From Desulfobacteraceae bacterium (lineage in GTDB: Bacteria; Desulfobacterota; DSM-4660; Desulfatiglandales; Desulfatiglandaceae): a stretch of DNA of 5,082 nucleotides. How positions within the stretch are numbered: position 1 is the first letter of the stretch; each line of letters opens with the position of its first letter. The stretch lies in assembly GCA_011042035.1 (NCBI GenBank), contig DQZA01000208.1:1-5082 (forward strand). The letters are read 5' to 3'. Shown here in pieces: positions 1 to 4,982 of the stretch. The notes under the pieces were generated by a model, which did no database searches, was not told where the DNA came from, and was given only the letters and a program-made list of their open reading frames with translations. The position numbers and the translations under genes were made by a program.

Positions 1-1572
1 AAAGGATTGGTTCAAAGGTTAGAGACCTTGGTACCTTTAAACAAGGACCAGGCAATGGAACTAATGAGAAAGTCTAGCACAAGTAGGCCATTTGAGCCAG
101 TTTGCCTGAAGCGGGGACTCTCTCGAGATGAGGTGGCGATCGTGGAGACTCACAGGTTCAATCTCCCCGGGGTTATGATCACTGTAAGCCCCCGAAGGCG
201 TTATATCAAAGGTAATTTTGCATCACATATCTTGGGATATCTAGGGGAAGTCACCGATAGAGAGTTGAGAACGAGAAAGTATTATGGAGTACGGGTGGGA
301 GACCTCGTTGGTAAGGCGGGTATTGAACTCAAATGGCAAAGGGCATTAGGAGGAATAAGGGGGGGGGAGCAGGTAGAAGTGGATGCAGCAGGAAGGCAGA
401 TTCAGATAATTTCCCGCCAGTCCCCCAGACCTGGTGCCAACGTTTATTTAACCATAGATACTGGACTCCAGGAGGTGGCAGAGAATGCCTTAGGTGAAAA
501 AAGAGGCGCGGTGGTGGCCCTTGACCCAAATAATGGACAAGTACTTGCGATGGTGAGCAAGCCCTCCTTTGATCCTAATCTTTTCGTTGGAGGAATAGAT
601 CCGCTTACCTGGAGGGAGATGGTTACCAGCAAAAGATACCCACTTCAAAACAGGGCCATTGCAGGAATGTACTCGCCCGGCTCTATCTTCAAGATAGTCG
701 TGGCCCTTGCCGCCCTAGAAGAAGGGGTGGTGGATCCCGAAGAAGAAATATGGTGCCCAGGTTGGCTGCAGCTTGGCAACAGGACATTCCGTTGCTGGAA
801 GAAAGCAGGCCACGGCAAGGTTAAACTACACAGGGCTTTAGTGGAGTCTTGTGACGTATATTTTTACACCTTGGGCAAGAGGCTGGGTGTTGATAAGATC
901 GCAGCCTATGCCAAGAAGATGGGCCTTGGCACGAGGACGGGCTTTGACCTTGGGTTCGAAAAGCCAGGCCTCGTTCCCACCCGAGCATGGAAACTCCGAG
1001 AGTGGGGAGTTCCGTGGCAGATGGGAGAGACCCTTTCTCTGGCCATAGGGCAAACTTTCCTATTGGTGACCCCTCTGCAAGCGGCTTGTTTCATCTCTTC
1101 TGTCTTTAACGGCGGATATCTTTATGAACCCCAGGTCAGCAAATTGGTGAAAGACCCTGAGGGTAACGTGCTCTATGCCTTTAGACCTAAGATCAAAGGA
1201 CAGCTGAATTTTTCCGAAGAAAACATGCAAATTATAAGGGATGCCCTGATCGGGGTTGTAAATGATATGCACGGGACTGGAAGAAGGGCTGCCATAAAAG
1301 GGGTGAAAGTTGCTGGTAAAACTGGAACCGCACAGGTTGTAGGTCTAGGAAAGGACAAGGATGGGAAAAAAGAGGAAGATGAGAGGTTCAAAGATCATGC
1401 CTGGTTCGTAGCTGTTGCACCAGCGGACGACCCCAAGATAGCCGTATCGGTATTAGTTGAGCATGGTGGACACGGTGGCAGCGCAGCTGCTCCAGTTGCG
1501 AGACAGGTGATAGAGTATTATCTGCGGGAAAAAGGCTTGATTGTAAGTGAAAAGGGTGCAGCCATTCAATAA
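1..1572 (+). CDS. mrdA: Penicillin-binding protein 2 (class B transpeptidase of the elongasome), 5'-truncated
   Basis: PBP2 cross-links peptidoglycan stem peptides during lateral wall growth; it is anchored in the inner membrane and acts in the periplasm. The reading frame is open from base 1, so the start, the membrane anchor and part of the pedestal domain lie outside the window. From remembered E. coli numbering of the active-site motifs, about 100 residues are missing. Numbering from the first codon here, the pedestal has the typical RRRY (65-68) and HILGYLG (76-82) stretch. The transpeptidase domain shows SPGSIFK with catalytic Ser228 (codon 682-684) and Lys231, then SCD at 283-285 (847-855), then KTGTA from 440 (1318 on). 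All three motifs are intact and the C-terminus looks complete. An upstream TTG at 7-9 is internal and is not the real start. RodA, its obligate SEDS partner, follows at once. The family call is near certain, and PBP2 rather than FtsI is supported by the rodA neighbour and the SxD motif. Confidence 0.95.
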   Translation, partial: KGLVQRLETLVPLNKDQAMELMRKSSTSRPFEPVCLKRGLSRDEVAIVETHRFNLPGVMITVSPRRRYIKGNFASHILGYLGEVTDRELRTRKYYGVRVGDLVGKAGIELKWQRALGGIRGGEQVEVDAAGRQIQIISRQSPRPGANVYLTIDTGLQEVAENALGEKRGAVVALDPNNGQVLAMVSKPSFDPNLFVGGIDPLTWREMVTSKRYPLQNRAIAGMYSPGSIFKIVVALAALEEGVVDPEEEIWCPGWLQLGNRTFRCWKKAGHGKVKLHRALVESCDVYFYTLGKRLGVDKIAAYAKKMGLGTRTGFDLGFEKPGLVPTRAWKLREWGVPWQMGETLSLAIGQTFLLVTPLQAACFISSVFNGGYLYEPQVSKLVKDPEGNVLYAFRPKIKGQLNFSEENMQIIRDALIGVVNDMHGTGRRAAIKGVKVAGKTGTAQVVGLGKDKDGKKEEDERFKDHAWFVAVAPADDPKIAVSVLVEHGGHGGSAAAPVARQVIEYYLREKGLIVSEKGAAIQ

Positions 1573-1662
1573 TGATATCTCGCAGCCTTGGCAGACAGGC
1601 GTTGCCCTGCTGGCAACCCAGGTGGGCTCTCGGACATAGGTGAAGGGAATTAGGCTAGAGAA
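1573..1662 (+). repeat. Structured 90-bp spacer between mrdA and rodA; possible palindromic repeat
   Basis: Gene pairs of this kind usually abut or overlap, so a 90-bp GC-richer spacer stands out. A perfect 6-bp hairpin is visible: GTTGCC (1601-1606), loop CTGCT, GGCAAC (1612-1617). The ends of the spacer can also pair: TCTC (1578-1581) with GAGA (1658-1661), and AGCC (1584-1587) with GGCT (1653-1656), which would close one element of about 84 nt ending at the rodA start. Alternative pairings exist, for example GCCC (1604-1607) with GGGC (1624-1627). No run of T follows the hairpin, so it is not an intrinsic terminator. No riboswitch family is recognised. It could be a dispersed REP- or MITE-like repeat, an mRNA structure setting the PBP2:RodA ratio, or chance. 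Confidence 0.4.
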
Positions 1663-2766
1663 ATGTTTGACAGAAGGCTTGTTCAGAATTTTGATTGGTT
1701 CATTTTGCTCATCCTCATGGGGATAGCCGCTGCCAGTATATTGAATCTGTATAGCGCCACGTTTCCCCTCAGGGAGCAGGCAGGCAGTCACGTATTCAGG
1801 AAACAAATATACTGGTACTGCCTGGGCTTTGGGGCCTTTCTGCTTATGACCACCTTCAACTATTTTCGTTTGGAACGCTTGGCATATCCAGCATACCTAG
1901 TCTCCGTTGCCTTGCTGGTGCTCGTGCTTGTTCTGGGGAAGATATCGTCTGGTTCGCAGCGGTGGCTCAGCCTTGGCCCCATTTCCTTCCAGCCCTCTGA
2001 GTTGATAAAGATCAGCCTGGTGCTCGCCCTCGCTCGTTTTTTTAGTGAAAAGAAGGAGTTTAAGGAATACAAGCTAAGGGACTTGTGGGTTCCTTTTGGG
2101 CTTATCTTGGGACCCTTTGTTTTGGTGGTAAAGGAGCCAGACCTTGGGACAGGATTGTTATTAATTATGGTGGGAGCTTCGGTGGTGTTTCTTGCCAAGA
2201 TTCACTGGAAATCAATACTAATTCTCATAATATCGATTTTGGTACTGGCACCTTTTGTATGGCTCCACTTACAACCTTACCAACAAAGGCGCATTTTGAC
2301 GTTCTTGAATCCTGAGATGGATCCTCTGGGGGCGGGTTATCATATTAACCAGTCCAAGATAGCAATAGGCAGCGGGCTTCTCTGGGGAAAAGGATTCTTG
2401 CAGGGGACGCAGACAAGACTCCATTTCTTGCCTGAGCAGCACACGGATTTTGCATTTTCTGTATGGGCGGAAGAGTGGGGGTTCATAGGGGCCATAGTTC
2501 TTGTGGGCCTCTACTTCCTCATCATTCTGTGGGGCATATATATTGCAAAGAATTCAAAAGATAAGTTTGGTGCGATGTTGGCAGTAGGTATTACATCCAT
2601 AGTATTCTGGCAGGTGGTAATCAACGTGGGGATGGTTACCGGTTTATTGCCAGTTGTGGGGATCCCCTTGGTGTTGTTCAGCTATGGGGGATCATCTTTG
2701 GTATCCACAATGGCGGCGCTGGGTATTTTGATGAACATCAGGATGAGGAGGTTTATGTTCCAGTGA
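1663..2766 (+). CDS. rodA: RodA, SEDS-family peptidoglycan glycosyltransferase of the elongasome
   Basis: RodA polymerises lipid II into glycan strands in the inner membrane and works as a complex with PBP2. The 367-residue length is normal. About ten hydrophobic membrane segments can be read, roughly at 11-31, 48-66, 75-95, 112-127, 144-156, 160-178, 184-200, 273-295, 306-328 and 331-356. SEDS hallmarks are present: GSQRWLSLGP followed by FQPSEL (97-114), KEPDLGTG (157-164), LPEQHTDF (256-263) and LVLFSYGGSS (336-345). Asp262 in HTDF (codon 2446-2448) matches the catalytic aspartate of RodA/FtsW. The ATG at 1663 is chosen because an in-frame TAG lies at 1651-1653 and MFDRRLVQNFDW is a typical RodA N-terminus. 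The ribosome binding site is poor: AAGGG at 1643-1647 is about 15 nt away and only GAGA is closer, so translation may be weak or structure-dependent. RodA rather than FtsW or SpoVE is supported by the adjacent PBP2 gene. Confidence 0.96.
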   Translation: MFDRRLVQNFDWFILLILMGIAAASILNLYSATFPLREQAGSHVFRKQIYWYCLGFGAFLLMTTFNYFRLERLAYPAYLVSVALLVLVLVLGKISSGSQRWLSLGPISFQPSELIKISLVLALARFFSEKKEFKEYKLRDLWVPFGLILGPFVLVVKEPDLGTGLLLIMVGASVVFLAKIHWKSILILIISILVLAPFVWLHLQPYQQRRILTFLNPEMDPLGAGYHINQSKIAIGSGLLWGKGFLQGTQTRLHFLPEQHTDFAFSVWAEEWGFIGAIVLVGLYFLIILWGIYIAKNSKDKFGAMLAVGITSIVFWQVVINVGMVTGLLPVVGIPLVLFSYGGSSLVSTMAALGILMNIRMRRFMFQ

Positions 2767-2895
2767 GGGGGTCCAAAACAATGTAATAGTAACTCAAACT
2801 AGCCTTTTTTTATCTTTTGTTAAGACTTTGTGATTTTTCTTGCAAAATCTAAAAGCTTATGATAAGGAGCCGGAATTGTTAGGCGGGGTGCTGTC
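2767..2895 (+). other. AT-rich intergenic gap rodA-bactofilin
   Basis: This 129-bp gap is markedly more AT-rich than the genes around it and encodes no evident protein other than the tiny frame described separately. A run of seven T (2805-2811) follows AGCC, but I find no GC-rich stem in front of it, so it is not a supported intrinsic terminator. The gap is where the cell-shape transcript could end or the bactofilin transcript could begin; the sequence alone does not decide. Confidence 0.5.
2835..2863 (+). promoter_or_regulatory. Weak sigma70-like promoter candidate for the bactofilin gene
   Basis: TATGAT at 2858-2863 matches five of six bases of the -10 consensus and lies in AT-rich DNA 33 bp before the bactofilin ATG. 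The -35 position at 17-bp spacing reads TTTTCT (2835-2840), only a 3/6 match. An alternative pair is TTAAGA (2820-2825) with CAAAAT (2843-2848) at 17 bp, 4/6 each. Neither is compelling, and read-through from rodA is equally possible. Confidence 0.2.
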
Positions 2896-2899
2896 ATGA
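2864..2899 (+). promoter_or_regulatory. Possible leader mini-ORF with strong Shine-Dalgarno, ending on the bactofilin start
   Basis: AAGGAG (2864-2869) is the best Shine-Dalgarno match in this gap but sits 26 nt before the bactofilin ATG, too far to serve it directly. Six bases after it a TTG (2876-2878) opens a seven-codon frame that would read MLGGVLS. Its TGA (2897-2899) overlaps the bactofilin ATG (2896-2898) in the ATGA arrangement. Ribosomes loaded at AAGGAG could thus be handed to the bactofilin start by translational coupling. The frame is very short and the overlap may be chance; an ATT at 2875 in the bactofilin frame is a less likely alternative start. Confidence 0.22.
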
Positions 2900-3267
2900 A
2901 GAAGACAAGAGAAGAAATGAGTGCTTTTTTGGGCGAAGGCACCGAGTTTGAGGGAAAGCTTTCCTTCACGGGTTCGGTGCGGTTGGATGGCCGCTTCAAG
3001 GGAGAAATTTTCAGCGAAGGGACTCTGGTAGTGGGAGACTCGGCCTTTATTGAGGGCGATATAGAGGTGTCCGAGATAATTGTCAGCGGTGAAATCAAGG
3101 GAAGTATCGTTGCATCAAAGCGCATTGAAATTCACGCACCAGGAAAGGTCTTTGGCAATATCCAGTCACCGATCGTGATTATTGATGAAGGCGTTATATT
3201 TGAAGGCACCTGTAAGATGCAGTCGCTGGCTAAGGAAGACGAAAAAAAGGTAGCGGTTATTTCTTAA
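2896..3267 (+). CDS. Bactofilin (polymer-forming cytoskeletal protein)
   Basis: Bactofilins assemble without nucleotide into stiff filaments of stacked right-handed beta-helices. They often lie at the membrane and organise cell shape, stalk or wall-enzyme position and, in some species, chromosome segregation proteins. This 123-residue protein is nearly all core domain (about 11-108): GEGTEFEGKLSF (13-24), then short beta repeats each with a turn glycine, including VRLDGRFKGEIFSEGTL (28-44), IEGDIEVSEIIVSGEIKGSI (52-71), EIHAPGKVFGNI (78-89) and EGVIFEG (98-104). These are strong family signatures. The tails are short: a charged N-terminus MKKTREEM and a C-terminal AKEDEKK. There is no signal peptide or membrane helix, so it is cytoplasmic. 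ATG 2896 is the first standard start after the in-frame stop at 2863. GGGG at 2885-2888 is a mediocre ribosome site, and Met8 (2917), preceded by AGAGAAGAA, is an alternative start. It sits between the elongasome and ATP synthase genes. Confidence 0.93.
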   Translation: MKKTREEMSAFLGEGTEFEGKLSFTGSVRLDGRFKGEIFSEGTLVVGDSAFIEGDIEVSEIIVSGEIKGSIVASKRIEIHAPGKVFGNIQSPIVIIDEGVIFEGTCKMQSLAKEDEKKVAVIS

Positions 3268-3302
3268 TTTCAATGGAAAAACTCCACCCCGCAAAAAAAA
3301 CT

Positions 3303-3331
3303 TTGACAAGGCGATTTTTTTTTTGTAAAAG
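3303..3331 (+). promoter_or_regulatory. Sigma70-type promoter of the ATP synthase operon
   Basis: A perfect -35 box TTGACA (3303-3308) is followed, after an optimal 17-bp spacer, by TAAAAG (3326-3331), a 4/6 match to the -10 box. Transcription would start near 3338, giving a leader of about 50 nt before atpF'. Eight A (3293-3300) lie directly upstream of the -35 box, like an UP element, and ten T (3315-3324) fill most of the spacer. Its position, 58 bp before the first atp gene and after the bactofilin stop, fits a dedicated ATP synthase promoter. Confidence 0.65.
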
Positions 3332-3355
3332 GCGTTACCCGTCAAGGCGTGAACC
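3308..3355 (+). repeat. Three direct copies of AAGGCG across the atp promoter
   Basis: AAGGCG occurs at 3308-3313, 3329-3334 and 3344-3349, with start-to-start distances of 21 and 15 bp. The last two extend to an imperfect repeat, AAGGCGTTACC (3329-3339) and AAGGCGTGAACC (3344-3355). The copies overlap the end of the -35 box, the -10 box and the early transcribed region, which is where a repressor or other regulator would bind. No known operator is recognised, and the repeat may be coincidental. Confidence 0.35.
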
Positions 3356-3371
3356 TATTGGATTAGTTTAG

Positions 3372-3378
3372 AAAAGGA
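3372..3378 (+). promoter_or_regulatory. Ribosome binding site of atpF'
   Basis: AAAAGGA at 3372-3378 is the only purine-rich Shine-Dalgarno match close to the ATG at 3389, with a 10-nt gap that is slightly longer than ideal. It supports the chosen start. Confidence 0.6.
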
Positions 3379-3388
3379 TGCGTTTACC

Positions 3389-3817
3389 ATGCTGAAGATA
3401 GACATTTCACTAATCTACCAAATAGCAAATTTTCTGTTTCTGTTGTTTGTCCTGAACCTTATTCTTTACAGGCCTATCCGGAATATAATCAGAAAAAGAA
3501 AGGAAGAAATGGAGGGGCTGGAGAAGGCAATACATGAGTATGAAACTCGGGCCGACGAGAGTGCCAAACACGTTGAAGAGGGAATGGTGCTCACCCGGAA
3601 AGAGGGATTTCAACAAAAAGAAGCGATTAAGCAAGAAGGCGTAGAAAAGGAAAAGTCTATCCTCTCAGAGGCCATGGAAAAGGCTGGCGATAAGGTTCAG
3701 GAGGCCAAGAAGGAGATTGAGGCCAAGATGGAAGAGGTTCGGAGGGAGTTGGAGGCACAGGTAGCCACTTTTTCCGGAGAGCTAGTTGAAAAGATTTTGG
3801 GGAGGGCCATTCGATGA
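3389..3817 (+). CDS. atpF': ATP synthase Fo subunit b' (first peripheral-stalk subunit)
   Basis: The b' subunit pairs with b to form the peripheral stalk that holds F1 still against the rotating c-ring; it is anchored in the inner membrane by its N-terminus with the rest in the cytoplasm. The protein has 142 residues, with one membrane helix at about 8-28 (IANFLFLLFVLNLILY), the RPI turn found just after the helix in b subunits, then a long, highly charged, Ala/Glu/Lys-rich helix from about 33 to 125 typical of the right-handed coiled coil. The C-terminal VEKILGRAI (133-141) resembles the end segment that contacts delta. There is no signal peptide, unlike the next gene. It is shorter than a classical b (about 156-160). 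The gene starts the atp operon, and its stop overlaps the atpF start by four bases (ATGA). The b' rather than b label follows from being first, shorter and paired. Confidence 0.9.
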   Translation: MLKIDISLIYQIANFLFLLFVLNLILYRPIRNIIRKRKEEMEGLEKAIHEYETRADESAKHVEEGMVLTRKEGFQQKEAIKQEGVEKEKSILSEAMEKAGDKVQEAKKEIEAKMEEVRRELEAQVATFSGELVEKILGRAIR

Positions 3818-4434
3818 GCCGGGACAAAGGCTTATTAAGGATATATAAAAAGACCTTATTGATTCTGGGTACTCTATTTCTGGTATGGGCGCCGACGGCT
3901 TGGCTTTGGGCGGCTGAACATGGCGGTGAGGCTGCTGCTCATGACGGTGGCGCTGCTACAAAGGATTTGATCGCAAGGTGTATAAACTTTGGCCTTATGG
4001 TCATTATTTTATTTGTCGTGATCCGAAAAAGCTCCATGAAAGATTTTTTTTCATCCAGAAGGGAGTCAATAAGGGAAAAATTGGATGAGCTGAAGAGGGG
4101 CAAGGAGCTGGCAGAGAACAGGGTTAAGGAGCTTGAGCAGAAGCTAAAGGCCTTTGAGGAGGAAAAAAAGAGGATCCTTGAGCAGTTTAAGGCTGAAGGG
4201 ATTGCAGAGAAGGAAAGAATCATAAAGGAAGCAAAAGAAAGGGCAAAGCAGATCCTGGAACAGGCTGAGTTTACCATTCAAAGGGAAATGGATGCTGCCC
4301 GCGGCAGGCTGCGCCAGGAAGTGGCTGAGCTGGCCACCAAGAAGGCAGAGGAGATGATAAGTAAAGAAATAACTGATAAGGATCAGGAACATTTGGTTAG
4401 TGAATTCATTGACAGGGTGGAGAAGTTACATTGA
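3814..4434 (+). CDS. atpF: ATP synthase Fo subunit b with N-terminal signal-like segment
   Basis: This is the second peripheral-stalk subunit, expected to dimerise with b'. It has 206 residues, some 45-50 more than a classical b. The extra part is N-terminal: a basic stretch (R3, K5, R9, K12, K13), a hydrophobic core at about 14-32, and WAA at 32-34 followed by EHGG. This looks like a cleavable signal peptide, with cleavage after Ala33 or Ala34. A flexible Ala/Gly/His segment (35-49) follows, then the usual b membrane helix at about 53-70 (RCINFGLMVIILFVVI), then a charged coiled coil from about 80 to 185. ATG 3814 overlaps the atpF' stop by four bases and is preceded at 7 nt by GGGGAGGG (3799-3806), a strong ribosome site, so the long N-terminus is probably real. 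The extension is familiar from Desulfobacterota-type b subunits. T8 at 4044-4051 is in frame and harmless. Confidence 0.93.
   Translation: MSRDKGLLRIYKKTLLILGTLFLVWAPTAWLWAAEHGGEAAAHDGGAATKDLIARCINFGLMVIILFVVIRKSSMKDFFSSRRESIREKLDELKRGKELAENRVKELEQKLKAFEEEKKRILEQFKAEGIAEKERIIKEAKERAKQILEQAEFTIQREMDAARGRLRQEVAELATKKAEEMISKEITDKDQEHLVSEFIDRVEKLH
4419..4433 (+). promoter_or_regulatory. Ribosome binding site and TTG start of atpH
   Basis: GGAGAAG at 4419-4425, inside the last codons of atpF, lies 5-8 nt before TTG 4431-4433. No ATG or GTG gives a plausible N-terminus nearby, so this site decides the start. The TTG shares bases with the atpF stop (TTGA overlap). Confidence 0.75.
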
Positions 4435-4982
4435 TTAGCTCCAAGATTTCCAGAAGATACGCAAAGGCATTATTCGGTATTGGCAGAGAGGACGGCAACT
4501 ACGAAACCTACGGTAAGTGCCTGGAAGAGTTTGCTCGATTTTGCGAGGAAAATGAGAATTTTTTTAAGGTCATTTCCAGCAAGATTTTTTCTACAGAAGA
4601 GCGCATCCGGGTACTTGAGGCGGTTTTGGCCAAGTCAGATTTTCCAGATGTGGTGAAAAATTTTTTGAGAGTTTTACTGGATAAGGACAGAATAGGGGCC
4701 ATCTCAGGGATTGCCCAACATTATAGGAAGCTTACGGATGAAGTTTCTAATATAACGAGGGCAAATATAATAACTGCTCGGCCCCTGAAGCAAGAGGCCT
4801 TGGAAGAGTTGAAACAGGGGCTAGAAAAGCTGACGGGGAAAACAGTGGTACCGGATGTTAGCGAAGACGACTCTCTCATTGGCGGCGTCGTCGTAAAAAT
4901 AGGTGACATGATATTGGACGGCAGCGTAAGGGCCCAGTTGGAGGGCTTAAAAGAATCATTAAAAAGGGGTGAATATAGCTAA
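4431..4982 (+). CDS. atpH: ATP synthase F1 subunit delta (OSCP homologue)
   Basis: Delta sits on top of the F1 head and joins the alpha subunits to the b'/b stalk in the cytoplasm. The 183-residue length is standard. The N-terminal helical domain begins ISSKISRRYAKALFGIG (2-18), the conserved 'RYAxAL' start of the family, and continues to about 105. The C-terminal domain carries the family signature at about 149-170: LIGGVVVKIGDMILDGSVR, with the conserved GG, D and DGS residues, followed by a closing helix that contacts the stalk. The start is a TTG with a good ribosome site upstream; the encoded MISSKISRRYAK aligns naturally with delta N-termini, so a later start would lose the conserved motif. 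It overlaps atpF by four bases and shares one base with atpA. Confidence 0.96.
   Translation: MISSKISRRYAKALFGIGREDGNYETYGKCLEEFARFCEENENFFKVISSKIFSTEERIRVLEAVLAKSDFPDVVKNFLRVLLDKDRIGAISGIAQHYRKLTDEVSNITRANIITARPLKQEALEELKQGLEKLTGKTVVPDVSEDDSLIGGVVVKIGDMILDGSVRAQLEGLKESLKRGEYS
4966..4972 (+). promoter_or_regulatory. Ribosome binding site of atpA
   Basis: GGGGTGA (4966-4972) is close to the consensus GAGGTGA and lies 9 nt before the atpA ATG, inside the end of atpH. Confidence 0.6.

Noticed and set aside
847..855. SCD in place of the SxN motif of PBP2 as a possible active-site defect
   Set aside because: SxD is normal for PBP2-type enzymes, and the catalytic Ser, Lys and KTG are all present.
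1573..1662. The mrdA-rodA spacer as a known riboswitch or an SRP RNA
   Set aside because: I tried to match it to c-di-GMP-I, cobalamin, TPP and FMN riboswitches and to the SRP RNA conserved core and found no convincing set of conserved bases.
1453..1806. A 117-codon open frame on the minus strand spanning the mrdA end, the spacer and the rodA start
   Set aside because: It runs antisense through two solid genes, its translation shows no recognisable domain, and its central part is just the reverse of the structured spacer.
2085..2315. A 76-codon plus-strand open frame inside rodA
   Set aside because: It is in another frame of an intact, well-conserved membrane protein gene and has no domain features or ribosome site.
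2803..2811. T-run after rodA as an intrinsic terminator
   Set aside because: No GC-rich inverted repeat precedes it, so the hallmark stem is missing.
3274..3300. TGGA-AAAAC-TCCA mini-hairpin followed by CCCCGC and A8 as a bactofilin terminator
   Set aside because: The stem is only four base pairs and is followed by A rather than T on the coding strand; read from the other strand, the T-run is on the wrong side of the stem.
3378..3395. Five-codon ATG frame (MRLPC) overlapping the atpF' start, resembling the leader frame before the bactofilin gene
   Set aside because: The only Shine-Dalgarno-like bases directly touch or overlap its ATG, leaving no room for ribosome placement; the same site properly serves atpF'.
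3939..4392. Ser/Phe/Leu-rich minus-strand open frames opposite atpF
   Set aside because: They are the expected complement of Lys/Glu-rich coiled-coil codons and have no independent support.
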